The notes below the pieces were generated by a model. It ran no database searches. It was not told where the DNA came from and saw nothing but the letters and a program-made list of their open reading frames with translations. A program made the translations under genes and the position numbers. Positions 43,451 to 56,479 of a DNA stretch of 64,000 nucleotides are shown piece after piece; the stretch's first letter is position 1; every line of letters starts with the position of its first letter. Origin of the DNA: Diplolepis rosae (Eukaryota; Arthropoda; Insecta; Hymenoptera; Diplolepididae); the NCBI GenBank assembly GCA_030998225.1, contig JAPYXD010000680.1:10664001-10728000 (forward strand). The letters are read 5' to 3'.

Positions 43451-45655
43451 TGTTTCATATATTTATAATTTGTTCAATGTTTTGAGTTTAATTTGCCTTT
43501 TTTCATACTGTATTTTCCCTTAAATTCGTACGTGTAACGTTACCAGTTTTTTTTAACGTTCCAGTTTAAACATTTTCACCTACGGACAAACTTTTCAGAA
43601 AATTGATAAAAATATGTAAAATAAACTATAGATGGTATAATTATCTATCAATGAGTATAATTGTCATGTATTTTATAAATCTTCGATTTACTCATTAAGA
43701 ATCAACTAAAAATTATGGATTTTTCATTTTATTATTTTACCTAACCCTAATTCCCCTGTGCTGAATTTTTTGACTTTTTTAAATATTCTAATGTTCTTCA
43801 TAATACAAGTGTCATTAAGCTGGTGCTTACTTGTTAAAAAAAATGTTTGAAAGCGGTCTCTAGTGAAATATATTCTTGAAAATAGCTGACAAATCCTGTA
43901 AAAAAGGTCAGAAGTCATAAGCAATAACTTTTCATGTTTGAATTTTTTTATTTAAGACAAATTAGTAAAAACCCATAATATTTATAAATATTTTTTATTA
44001 ATTTATTTTTTGTGATACTCAAACTAAATTTGAATTAATACAAAAAAATTAACAAATATCTTTCAGATTTAAATATTGATAATACTAAAGATAGTTTTGA
44101 CTAATTAAACAGCAGTACTATATTTTATTATAAGGCAGAACAACGTTTTTATTCCAGAGAGGAAAGTATGTATGCAGTTTTTTATTTTTATGTATAAGAT
44201 TTTACCTTTAAGTAAAAAAAATCTTAACATTTTAGAAAATTCACTGAATTTATGAAATTGTTCTTAAAATTACAATACAGTAACAGAATTTCCATTCACA
44301 TGTTGAAATCAGGTACGCAAAACGTAACATTCTTTCTGTTACAAGTTTGAGAATTTTCAGATATCACCCAAGACAAAATTTGAGTTCTGTTAACAAAATC
44401 GTTTTGTTGACTGTATACGAATTATTTCAAAAAATGTTTTGGTTTTGATAGGATCTAAGAAAAAATTCGACAACATCGAACGCGTGTTTGATAGTATGAA
44501 AAAAAAATTCTCCACGGAATGACCCAAACAGGTTTAGCCAAAAAATCGTATTAAGGTCTAATTTTTTGTCTGTATAATAACAAAATTCTAGGCTCAAAGC
44601 AACTAAAATTTTTCTGATTCAACTAAATATTTCTTGAATGTCCAAGTACCAGAATATTCAATAATTTGTAACTGAAATCTGAAATGTTTCTTTTTAAAAT
44701 TTTCCAAAAAGTAACGGAGTTTTCTTATAAAATTTATCACGATTTTACCAAATAGTAAGTGCCATAAAACTAGAGTTACGTGTTTCGCAAAATATCAAGA
44801 AAGATTTATATAGTGTAAAGAGTAATATTAATATACATTGTATGATTAAATTATTATAATTACCTACAATATTTACAGGAATTGATTTTCACGTTTGCAC
44901 TGTTAAGAATTTCTACTGGAATTTTCCGAAACCCAAAATGCAGTTTTATACAGTTACAGTTCCGTAAAAAAAGATATAAATTTAAGAAAATCCAGTTACT
45001 TTTTAGTTCATTCAAAATTACTTCAATTAAAATTAAATTACTGAATATTCTGACAGTAGTATCTGAAAGTTCTGAAACTTGCCACAAGAAGATGTTACGT
45101 TTTGGGCAACTGAAGCTTCAGATACTCACATGTGACAGAAAATTCAAATAAGTTTCGGCAATTTCACTTAATTTTTTGCAATTTTAAGATACATCTACCT
45201 AAAAGTAATGTAGATTTCATACAGTTTTCTATTACTTTTGTAACTTAAAAATTTTTTCAATTTCAGAACACTTCCAACAGTGTATATTCAATCTTAAAAA
45301 CATTAACACAGAAAGAAGTTTTATTTACATTTTAGCAATCGTTTTTTTAAATTGATTTTTTTAATTCAAAGTAAAAACACCTTCTAAACAAATATGAATT
45401 CATTTGATTTTAAGAAATGACGTTTTTAGCCTTTTTCTAATAAAAGAAATTATTTTTGTAACATTTTTTATTTGGTTTAAAAAATTATTTTTTCGCTTCA
45501 AATACAGTACTGGAAAAAACTTAAGAAATAATTTATTTAATTTTATTACCTTCAACAAAGTCAATTTTTTCTTTAAATTAAAGAAAATATTTCTGTTAAT
45601 CACATTACACATGTACTTATGCGACTCCGCAGACATTAATTTCTTAAATTCAAAG
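43451..45655. other. AT-rich intergenic DNA, no gene recognised
   Basis: Small open frames on both strands (for example 44860-45151, 45400-45636) mirror each other across strands and are composition-driven. Words such as CTGTTACAAG and CAGTTACAG recall the element at 55139, so decayed copies may be present. Confidence 0.3.
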
Positions 45656-47210
45656 AAAAAAAATCTGCCCGCTTTGCGGGCACATTCTCATCGCGCGCTT
45701 CGCGCGCAGCTCGCTTCGCTCGCAAGTTTGAGCGCGCCTAGGGCGCGCGATTTGATCGTCGCGCTTCGCGCTCGTTCTTGTGATCTTCACATACATTCAA
45801 GTTTATTTATTATAATTTGATACTGAAGCTCAAACCAATTTTATAATATTAAAGATGATGTAAATTACTCATTTTCTCAAATTCACTAAAATTTCTTTTT
45901 CAGTTTAAGTGAAACAGGAAATTTAATTTACTTAAGGCTCTATCAGCCTTAAGGAACACATTCTCATCATGGCGCTCGCGCTTCGCGCTCGATTTTCTGT
46001 ATACATTTCAGTACACTGAAAAAAATGGTTAGTAAAACCAACTACTTCGGTTTGTAAAATATGCCTCAGCAATTTTATTAGTTGGCACAACAATTTTTTT
46101 GTTTGGTGTTACTACCCAAGTTCTTGTGATAACAATTGAGATAGTAACACCAAACAAAAAAATTGTTGTGCCAACTAATAAAATAGCTGAGGCATATTTT
46201 ACAAACCGAAGTAGTTGGTTTTACTAACCATTTTTTTCAGTGTAACTTTTTAATGAATTACATGATTAAAATAATTTATTTTCTTCCAAATCTCTCAAAA
46301 AGAAAAAACAGTCGTAGACTTTACTTAAGGAAACGATTTTGCTGAACAACGCTTATTTCGTATCTTACATATCTTGGTGAAAAAAATCGAATTTTTTTAA
46401 TATTAAAAATCAAAACATAAAATATACCTCCTGTCCCGAAATGTCTTAATGAGAATTTGTAGACCTCATTTAGGCAAACAATTTTCCATCTAAACGTTTT
46501 TTTTGTATCTCACATATTTTGTCTAAAAAATAGATTTTTTGAATTTTATTCGTTTTTTTTTTAATTGAAACGAAAAATATATGGTTTATCAGAAACTGTG
46601 TGAGACAAAATTTGTAGATCTTTTTGAAACGACAAACTTTGTATTCTTACGTTTTTTTCGTATTTCGAATATTATTGTTAAAAAATTGAATTTTGGATTT
46701 TCAATAATTGTTTTTTTTTAATTAAAAAGAAAAATATGCATCTTATGAAAAAATGTTACAATTCAAATTTGTAGGACTTTATGTAGAAAATAATATTGTA
46801 TCATAACGTTTTTTCGTATCTCGTATAATTTAACTGGAAAATGGAATTTTGATATTGACTTTTTTCGAATTTGAATATGCTGTAACATTGTTGTAACATT
46901 TTTGATTTTTTCAAAAAATTATTTTCAAAAACACAAAAGTAGTGCTCAATCCCTCAATTTTGATTGGATGTGGCTGGTTAACGAACTTGTCCTTACTTTT
47001 TCGGCTCCGATAAAGTGTACCAAAGCTCAATTCAATCTGATAATTCTATCGAGAGTTATGCCGCACACGACCTACAGACAGACAGACAGACAGACACTTT
47101 CGTAAAAACCCTTTTTTCTGACTCAGGGGGTCTCAAAACGTAAAGATTTGATGAAAATTTCGAAAGTCATTTTTCACATAAAGCCAATACCCTCTCATCC
47201 ATGATGAGAT
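45656..47210 (+). mobile_element. long GC-headed repeat, copy 4
   Basis: Head CCCGCTTTGCGGGC hairpin and GCGCGCCTAGGGCGCGC palindrome at 45664-45760. Interior units as in 24205-25562. Tail ACAGACAGACAG, CTGACTCAGGGGGTCTC and CTTCTCATCCATGATGAG. Nearly identical to copy 1 over its final 300 bp. Hosts the palindromic MITE at 46014. Confidence 0.65.
46014..46242. mobile_element. near-perfect 229-bp palindromic MITE with TA target duplication
   Basis: CACTGAAAAAAATGGTTAGT at the left and its exact complement at the right; arms of about 105 bp match almost base for base around a TTGTGATAACAATTG-like centre. TA stands on both sides. The paralogous copies at about 31094 and 24509 read straight through without it, which proves an insertion. 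Confidence 0.85.
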
Positions 47211-47775
47211 GATGATTTTATAATATTGTAGTTGCGAATTACATTTTCTCAAAATTACTAAATTTGTTTTTGAATTCAAATGAAAAAGGAAATTCAAAAT
47301 TTCAAATGGAATTTTTGATTTTCAATAGTGTCTTTTTTTATAACCAAAACATAAAATTACATCTTATCCAAAAATGTCCTACTAAGGATTTGTAGACCTA
47401 ATTTAGACAAATAATTTTCCATCTCAACGTTTTTTTCGTGTGTCATATATTTTTTTTAAATAATGGAATTTTTGAATTTTAATCCTATTTTTTGAAATTA
47501 ATATGAAAAATATACGTTTTATCAGAAACTATCTCAGACAAAAGTTGTAGATATTATTGAAACGAACAATTTTACAAACCTAAGTTTTTGTCGTATTTCA
47601 CATATTATTGTTAAAAAATTGAATTTTGGATTTTCAATAGTATTTTTTTAAATTACAAAGAAAAATATCATTAGGATAATTAGTAGAGATTAATGATAAA
47701 GATTTGATAAAAATTTCGAAAGTCATGTTTCACATGAAACTAATACCTTCTCATTTACAATGAGAATCTAAAAAC
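47211..47775 (+). mobile_element. truncated copy 5 of the GC-headed repeat
   Basis: Begins directly after the tail of copy 4, lacks the GC head and most of the tail, and ends ATACCTTCTCAT-TTACA-ATGAGAATC, a variant of the same terminal hairpin. Confidence 0.5.
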
Positions 47776-48039
47776 AATCAAGAAATTCCTTTAAATCAGA
47801 AAAACTTTTCTTTGACCGTATAGCAATGCACAAATTTGTTTGATTCAAAGAAATTTTGTTTGAATCAAAGAAACTTTTTCCTGAGTCTATCTACATTTCA
47901 CCTAAGCCAATATCTTTCAAATTGAATGAACTAACATCTGTATTAGTAACACTCCTAACTCTAATCTTATTACCGAATTCCTAAAAGATTGTTCTTCATC
48001 GTTCAAGATCCTTTACAGTTCGATGGGACGAATCGGAGC
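47776..48039. repeat. decayed CTTTGATTCAAAG repeat, then AT-rich DNA
   Basis: TTTGATTCAAAGAAATTTTG and TTTGAATCAAAGAAAC words between 47800 and 47885, ending TTTTTCCTGAGTC. Confidence 0.4.
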
Positions 48040-48751
48040 AATAGCCCCTGAATAGAGAAATGCATCAGAAACAGGGTGCACACATGGCGGCTTGTCATTG
48101 TGTAAGGTCGGGGGGGTCCAATATGGGTTTTATGTCAATAGCGTTAATAGTGGGAGGGGTTTAGTCCGCTTCGTGGTACATACATCTCACAGAGTGAATA
48201 TCGGGGGTGGCCTTTCTATATCAAAGGGCAGCTGATATAGAGCCCCCTGCTTTAACTCTACTCTCTGCTCTCTGCCATAAGTTTAGCTTAGCTGTTATTC
48301 AGGAGGCGCTTTGCTCATCTTGGACCGAGGGTAGCAACCCCCTCCACCTCCACTCTACCATCTACCGTTCAATGCGGTAATAAACCAGTGAAAGTTTCAG
48401 GGGCCCATTGGCACGCGTGAACCCCCTGTCGTTGACGCCCGACCTACGGACCCCAGGCACGAAATCGTCACGGGGACACAAATCATTTCATTTCATTGTA
48501 CCTTGGCTTCGTGTTTAGCCGAATCTCAGTACTCTCTTGCAGAAACGATCTGACGTGCGACTGGACATCACCCCGGCACGATGTCTCGCTAAAATCCTAG
48601 TAAATTCAACACAAATTCTTCTATTATTCAGTTAGGACATCTAAAAATTGTATAAAGTGAAAGTGATTTTTATTTTGATTTGAAATAGTGAGTTTTAAAG
48701 GATTAATCACGATAGTGATTATTGATAGTGTTGGTAGTGACGAGAACTGCA
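48040..48751 (+). promoter_or_regulatory. ftz proximal upstream region and 5' UTR
   Basis: Composition changes sharply to GC-richer unique sequence about 700 bp before the ftz start. It contains an orphan-receptor-like GTAAGGTCGG (48102-48111), a perfect inverted pair CTATATCA...TGATATAG (48216-48240), and an initiator-like TCAGTA with A at 48528. A GACGTG follows 24-29 bases later, close to but not at the usual downstream-element position. No TATA box is seen. The exact start site is uncertain. Confidence 0.45.
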
Positions 48752-49993
<1,242 letters not shown>

Positions 49994-50340
49994 AGCAAGA
50001 ATGCGAAGCGGCCGACATCGGGCAGCTGACCCTGCAACCGCCATGATTTATGGCTAAACGAGCTAAACAGCCAACCATCCCACGCCAGGTATTCGAAGCT
50101 CGACGTTCACGCCGCATTTTGCCAGGACATCCTGTCGATTCCTTCCTCCTTGAAGAGGCCAAGAGTATTGCTCACGTCGCTTTGAAAATATTTTGACACG
50201 AGTAGTAATATTCATATTCTGCTGATTAATAGCTTGCAAGTCATCCCTGGTAAAGTGCAACTTGGAAAAGTCGATTTTACGGATTTGATATGCTTCTAAA
50301 CCTAAGGTGGTTGTCGTGATAAAAAGAGGTCTTTGGGAAA
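49994..50340 (+). other. ftz 3' untranslated region with an Exd/Hox-type site
   Basis: The sequence stays GC-richer for about 280 bp after the ftz stop, then turns AT-rich. TGATTTATGG at 50044-50053 matches the TGATNNATNN bipartite Exd/Hox consensus. Polyadenylation signals AATAAA occur at 50782 and 50803, inside a repeat, so the true 3' end is not certain. Confidence 0.4.
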
Positions 50341-50464
50341 GAAAGTTTTCCTATGCTTTTATGATTTAAAATTATATTATCAGTTGTGTTCTATAAAAAA
50401 AAACATTTTTTATGGAAAATATCTAAAACAGGAGAAATAATATTTTTTTAAATGTTCTTTGTAA

Positions 50465-50815
50465 TCGAATTTTTTCTTGCTGTTGCTTCTTACCAATTTT
50501 TGAAAAATTATTGGATTTTTGTTAATTGTGGCTTGGTCTTTTGGGGAAAATATTCTATATAACTCTAATTTTTCCAATTTTAAAAGTAAAGTTTTTGATC
50601 GCAGAAATCGTTGCAAGAAATTTATGAAGAGAAACATTTTTTCGAAAAATAACTGTATTTGAAATTTTTTTACTGATTTTGAAAATTAAAAACGGCAGAG
50701 TTGTAGAGAATATTTTCTTCAAAAGAATAAGCCATGATTGATGAAAATCTGAACATTTTCGAAAAATTGGTAAGAAGCGATAATAAAGAAAAATTCTGTT
50801 ACAATAAACATTATT
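50465..50815. repeat. diverged 'ATTAGACCTCAGGC' family remnant
   Basis: Two halves with TTTTTCTTGCTGTTGCTTCT / AGAAGCGATAATAAAGAAAA and a centre around 50650 resemble the inner part of 23501-24170 but without its tips. Confidence 0.4.
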
Positions 50816-50826
50816 AATAATATATT

Positions 50827-50992
50827 ATGCAACTAGGGAAAAAAAATTGATTTTGCGAGTGTGAAGTTTGATACCCGAGCAAAGCGAGGGTAACTACCAC
50901 ACGAGTAAAATTAATATTTTTCCCGTATCGTACAAGAATTTTTTTTCTACTAGGGGGTCAGGCCCGCTAGTAGAAAAAAGTATTATTTTTCG
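50827..50992. mobile_element. repeat with CTACTAG tips, copy 4
   Basis: GCAACTAGGGAAAAAAAATT, CCCGAGCAAAGCGAGGG, TTTTTTTTCTACTAGGGGG and finally CCGCTAGTAGAAAAAAG; shares its main block with 22600-22735. Confidence 0.55.
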
Positions 50993-52364
50993 TAAGTTTT
51001 AAATATCTGTCATAAAAAATGTTTTTTCTTTCACATGACACGACTGATCATATAATTTTGAATCTTAAAATCTTAGGAAAACTTTTTTTCCAGAAACTTG
51101 TTTTTTTTTCAAGACAACTACTTTAATAACAGGGTATACGAGTATTCAAACCCCCACCTTTGAATTAATACGAAAAATATTTGCATAACTGAATTTTTTT
51201 TGTTTTTTTTTTCTAGTAGTTTCTTATCCTAGAAATTGATTTTTAATTAAAAATGCATTAGGTATTACGCAAGAAATAAATCCGGGATAGTTTGATAAAT
51301 AATATGCAAGGCTGAAAAATACTTTTTTTGGGAAGAAAAATCAACTTTTCAGAAGATTTAATGAAAAATTCAGAAAGGAGCAAACATATGGCAATTTTTC
51401 AAGGAGGTAAAACTGTCATTTTAAATTTTGAATATAAGAATTAAAAATGTTCTGCATTGATTTGCTTTGGTTCGAATTTAAAATTGTAATTTGTGACTTA
51501 GAAAGTGTTTCAAAATTTTGTATTCAGTCAAATTAAATTACAATTCAGATGAAAGAAAATTGATACAGAAACTTTTATATTTCTTGATTATTAATATGAA
51601 GATTTGTCTTTTGACTTTAAAAAAGAATCTAACACAAATAAAACATAATTCATTATAATTCAAATTCTTATACTGCTCTGAGTTTTGAAAAATCCAAATT
51701 TTTTCATGGGTTCAAAACTTACAGCAGGAGGTAATGTAGAAATATTCAATTTTTCTTTAGATCAGAATTTTTTTTGGATCTGAATGGTTTCCTTACAAAA
51801 TTTAAAAATTTCTTGTAGAAATTTTGTTAGTTTGAGCTGAAAAGCAAATTGCGGTTGCCTGATTATTCACAAAAAAAATTTTTTTGTTTTTATACACTGT
51901 TAGAAATTTTTTCATTAAACTTAGATTAAATGACATGGAAGTTTTTTTCAATACACTGAAAAAACAGTTTCTTTGAATCAAAGATACCTTTCTTTTAAAT
52001 ACGGTCAAAGAAAAAATTTCTTTGACCGTATATCAAAGAAATGTTTCTTTGTTTCAAAAAAACTGTCTTATGGGTGTAACGTATATTAAACTTAAAATAC
52101 TTTCATCTTAAAAAATACAAACTTTTATTTGAATTTTAATATACATGAGTAAGTATTTTGATAATGTATGTTAATTTGAATATATTTTAATTTAAAAGTT
52201 ATTAAAATGTATTATGAATGTATATTAATATTTGATAATATACAAATCTATTAATTTTAATTTACCACTCGTATATTAAAGTCTATTAAAATTAATAAAA
52301 TTTTTAACAGTGTACATTATCAATTATATAGATCCATAGAACTTGAGTACGTCACATAATTATA
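50993..52364. other. AT-rich DNA with one CTTTGATTCAAAG palindrome
   Basis: 51952-52078 is a small inverted repeat: ACAGTTTCTTTGAATCAAAG pairs with TTTCTTTGTTTCAAAAAAAC, with AAATTTCTTTGACCGTATAT near its centre. It is a solo copy of the S module in the 56.5-58.25 kb array. The rest is AT-rich without genes. Confidence 0.4.
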
Positions 52365-53277
52365 AATATATTCAAATATTATTGATGTTCTTAGTTGACT
52401 TTTGGGTCCAGAAAAAATGTAACTCAAAGTTTCATGTTTTCAAACGTTTCGATTCAGATTGGAGTCCTCATCAGTGAGAATTTATTTCTATAAAAAAATA
52501 CAAAGGAAGAAACTTAAAAATTGCCCATGACACGGATAAACATTTTGTTAAAAAATTATATAAAATAATTGCAAGTGTGAAACTATAAAATTTGTCTAAA
52601 TAACTAAATTTGCAAAAAGGTAAAACTGTACAAATATAAATGAATTGTACATGTGAAAGCTATAAATTTGGTCTAAACTAAATTTACAAAAAATAAAAAC
52701 TGTCAAAAATTCTTTCCTGTAAAATTGCTAAGGGGAGAAACTTTAAATCTTAAAAAAACTTAAAAAATAGCACGTGTGACGGATAAACATTGTAGTAAAA
52801 AACGATATAAATGAATTGTACATGTGAAACTAAAAAATTGGTCTGAAATAAATTTACAAGAAAATAAAAACTACAAAAATTTTTTCCTGTAAAATTGCTA
52901 ACAGGAGAAATTAAAAAAAATTTTGCACGTGTGATCGATAAACATTGTGGTAAAATAATATGAAAGAATTGTACGTGTGAAACTATAAAACTGGTCTGAA
53001 TAACTAAATTTACAAAAAATAAATCTGTATTTTCACACTTGTAATTCCTTTATATCATTTTTTACCACAATGTTTATCCGTCACACGGGCAATTTTCAAG
53101 TCTCTTCCTTTGTATTTTTTATAGAAATAAATTCTCACTGATAAGGACTCCAATCTGAGTCGAAACGTTTAAAAACATAAAACTTTGAGATACATTTTTT
53201 CTGGACCCTAAAGTCAACTAAGAATATCAACAATAAATATTATTAATAATAAGGGTCGATATAAGTCCTGTTCATTA
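52365..53277. mobile_element. foldback element 4 (ftz-Scr interval)
   Basis: ATATTCAAATATTATTGATG at the left and the complement at the right (ACTAAGAATATCAACAATAA). The cap is inverted on the right (AAGGGTCGATATAAGTCCTG). The interior has decayed tandem units with ACGTGTGACGGATAAACATT. The hammerhead-like motifs at 52441-52476 and 53136-53170 each carry a damaging change (GAATC stem; CUGAUAA core). Confidence 0.7.
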
Positions 53278-53454
53278 TTATTATAAATATAATTCAATCA
53301 AAAACAAATACCTATTCGAAAGTGCTTGAAGCTAATTACTATTTACAATTATACTAAGTAATTACTTTTATTGCATTATATGAATTTAGACCAGTTATCA
53401 AATTATGAGTAATTAATAAATTTATACCATAATTGAATAAACGGTTCACATTTT

Positions 53455-53625
53455 TAGACAGCAATGGGAATGAGGAAACCATTTGGGGCGGTTAGACGTT
53501 AGGGGTTGAACATAGGGGTGGGGGGAATCGACACAGCTGCGCTTCTTGTACCAAATCAAGATGGCCGAACGCATTGCGCGCGAGTATAGTAGCGTTCCTT
53601 AAAATTTCCTTATCTTTCCATAAAA
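53455..53625. promoter_or_regulatory. GC-rich island with YY1/Pho-type site
   Basis: About 170 bp of GC-rich unique DNA between ftz and Scr. It contains CAAGATGGCCG (53558-53567), whose complement holds the GCCAT core of Pho/YY1 sites, and GCATTGCGCGCGAG. Candidate Polycomb response, boundary or promoter element; inference from motif and place. Confidence 0.35.
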
Positions 53626-55138
53626 ATGAGTTTTTTTCTGAAAAAAGTAAATGCAATTGTGTAAAATAATCAAGTGTTTTGTGTTAAGTGTAATGACAAC
53701 CTTCTGAAAGGTAGAGTGACAAATCTAAAACAAGCATATATTTTAAAATTTATAAGCCATACAAATCCTTCTGTAAAGAAGTTGATTTATGTTCCAAAAA
53801 AAAATATTTGAAGCACTCGATTTGTTTTAAATTTCAACTATGTTTTTATGTCAGAATTATAATAATATTAATTTGACAACATTATACTTTTTACAATTAT
53901 TTTTTGTGCAATTATAACAATTTTGAGTATTTTTAAATAGTGCAATCTTTTGAAGTTATAATGAAATTAAGAGTTGGCAAATTATTATTATTATTTGAAT
54001 ATTATACAACGAAATGCAGTTTTCAAGAAATCGACTCTTTCAAAGTGCACATCAAAGGTCGCCGGAAAAGTGAAAGTTTCTCGGGTGGAATGCCACAGGT
54101 ATCTGCTTGCGCGTTCATTACAGTTGTACAAACCCGATGAAAAACATAAATTATTATAAAATCATAAATCACTTGTACAATTTAATATTTAAGACCAATT
54201 ACTGAAAATGAGAACTGAACAAATGTAATCTATTTTTAGTACTTGGATTTTAGGATACTTTCAAAATCAACATTTGAATATTAAAGCAATTGCGGCTATA
54301 GAACCAATGTTCCTATTAAGAATTAATAACTTGTAAATGTAAATATCGAATTTATGATTACTCTACTGACGTGATATATTTGCCAAATGTCAGAGAAACT
54401 TTTTAGAAACAGGTAATGTGTACAATGGAGACATAATTGTCATTGATAAGTTTTCTGCATTCGAATTTTACTAATGAAAATTATTTTTAGGGATCTAATG
54501 CGAGTACAATTTCTTGAGTGAAATTAAGATATATCCAGTAGAAAAACATAGAATTTATAGTTTTATATGTTTATTATAAGGCAAAAAACTAGTCCACTAA
54601 TTTTAATCCAGAATAATAACTTTAAGATCAACATATTATAGTTTCTATGCTGAGAAATAAATTATTTACGAAATTTGGTGAGTTTAAATTAATCAAAAGA
54701 GATTTTTTTGGGGGCAAAATATTATTTATTTTTTTTAATATGTAGTGTCCATGATGCCTGGAATTAAGTATTTCTATTTTGATTACTCTATAACTCGATT
54801 AATTGATGAGTTATACTACATATTATTTTCCAGGCAGAAATACGAGTAAATTTTCATATATTACGTACGTTATGAGGTTTAAAAAAAATCACAGTAAATA
54901 AAATGACATGCAAAAAAACACCAATTCATAGCCTGGAAAGAGTGTCTATTTTTTTATTGAAAAGATCTTCAGATACATGAGCAATAAATTAGTTGTTTCT
55001 CATTTTAGGAACTGTTTTGGTGATATTCAGGAAATTACTTAGACGTTTTTTAAAAGTAAGAACAATTAATTCTCACAACTTGTAATTTTTATTGGAAAGG
55101 GATTCAAATCTAAATTTTTTGTCATGTGAATAAAAAAA
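53626..55138. other. AT-rich intergenic DNA, no gene recognised
   Basis: Short + strand open frames at 53940-54159 overlap in two frames and show no domain. 54040-54130 is somewhat more complex. No repeat copy recognised. Confidence 0.3.
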
Positions 55139-55463
55139 TCTGTTACATTTACAGGGTTCATAAGTTAAAATAGTGACAACAAAAATGTACCTAAATTGAA
55201 CAGATATTACAGCATAATTTGCCGCTTTGTTGTAAACATAACAGATTTGTTAATGAATATTACAGAAATGCCTAATGTTAAATTTACACAATGATGAATT
55301 TTCTTCAAAATTTTAATTCAACAGGAATTCCTGTAATATTTATCAACAAATCTTTTATGTTGAAGAAAAGCGGTCAGTTGTATTGAAATATCTGTTAAAT
55401 TTACAAAAATGTTGTTTCATCACTATTTTAACTTATGGACTTAGTAAATGTAACAGATATTTT
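55139..55463. mobile_element. palindromic MITE, ATCTGTTACATTTAC tips
   Basis: Left CTGTTACATTTACAGGGTTC, CATAAGTTAAAATAGTGA and AACAGATTTGTTAATGAATA all recur as complements on the right. The halves pair over about 150 bp around 55300. The right flank reads TTTTTTCTCCGTGCAGTG, as beside the element at 29975. Confidence 0.65.
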
Positions 55464-55539
55464 TTCTCCGTGCAGTGCCCACATAAATTAATTTTTATGA
55501 ATGGAATTCAGGTAAATTAAAGTGCAGCAGTTTTTTAAT

Positions 55540-55735
55540 TTTTGAGTATATGCTCTAGAAATGGCAACTGTAGGAAAGGGATTATTAAAGTTGCGAGGGT
55601 CGAATGAAGAGTGCGAGGGTCGATATTGTGCTTGACAGATAGTTTCCTATAGCTCGAGTAATCCATCATGGCCGGCACGCGGAGACGTATTGGTTTTCCT
55701 GCTTCGCGTCTTAGCAATTGAATTGAATTGAAACT
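55540..55735. promoter_or_regulatory. GC-richer island with a second GCCAT core
   Basis: Unique sequence with ATCATGGCCGGCACGCGG (complement has GCCAT, at 55668-55672). An open frame on the minus strand has no known domain. Candidate regulatory DNA in the ftz-Scr interval. Confidence 0.3.
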
Positions 55736-56479
55736 TTTTTACGGCTTCAGTGCTCCATAATTTGAATGCCTATGCAAATTTTACGTATTCAATGCAAATG
55801 CCAATAAATAAGACACAGAGGCTGTCTATGTAAAAATATAATTTTTTTCTATAAAAGTAAAAATATTCTCTCTAAAGTTTCAAACATTCATAGGGTAACT
55901 TAACTTTATCATTTTCTGAATTTTAATTCAATAGAATAATGCATTTTTTACAAGACTTTAAAAAATTGTCAGTTAAATGAAGCGCACAGTTAGAGAAACA
56001 TTTTTTGAAGCCTTACTCTTAGGAGGGACTTTCAGTTTTAAAATGAAAGTAATTAACCAACAGCTGTCCTTTCAGAATAGCTTCTAAAAACTTTTTACCC
56101 TTTTTCGTTTCTACCGTTTCTCATTTAATGTATTTTGGATTCGCATATTCAACTCTTATTTCAGAAGCGCATTTTCGCTAAGTTTTTCAACCATTAATAT
56201 CTTCAAAACTATTAACTATTTTCTAAGTTCCTGGGTCTCAGAAATTCTTGAAATGGCCTTGACATTTTGGGAAATTAACTCTCATCGTATAATTGAATTT
56301 ATGCTAACCCCACATCCTTTTGTCTTTTCAAAAAAAAATGTTTAAAGGTGTTTTCAAACTTCGACAAAGAACTCACGTAATCCAAAAAAAAGTGATCATC
56401 GTATTCCTGATAAAATTTTCCTTCATTTAAAAAAAAACCAAGTAGATTGACAAACTAGAACAAAAGAAATAAACAATCA
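55736..56479. other. AT-rich DNA, nothing recognised
   Basis: No open frame, repeat copy or motif of note. Confidence 0.3.

Noticed and set aside
45400..45820. 138-codon + strand open frame
   Set aside because: Its first half is AT-driven and its second half reads through the GC-rich head of a repeat; no domain.
53940..54159. Possible small gene with overlapping frames
   Set aside because: No domain, no splice context and two competing frames; left as intergenic.
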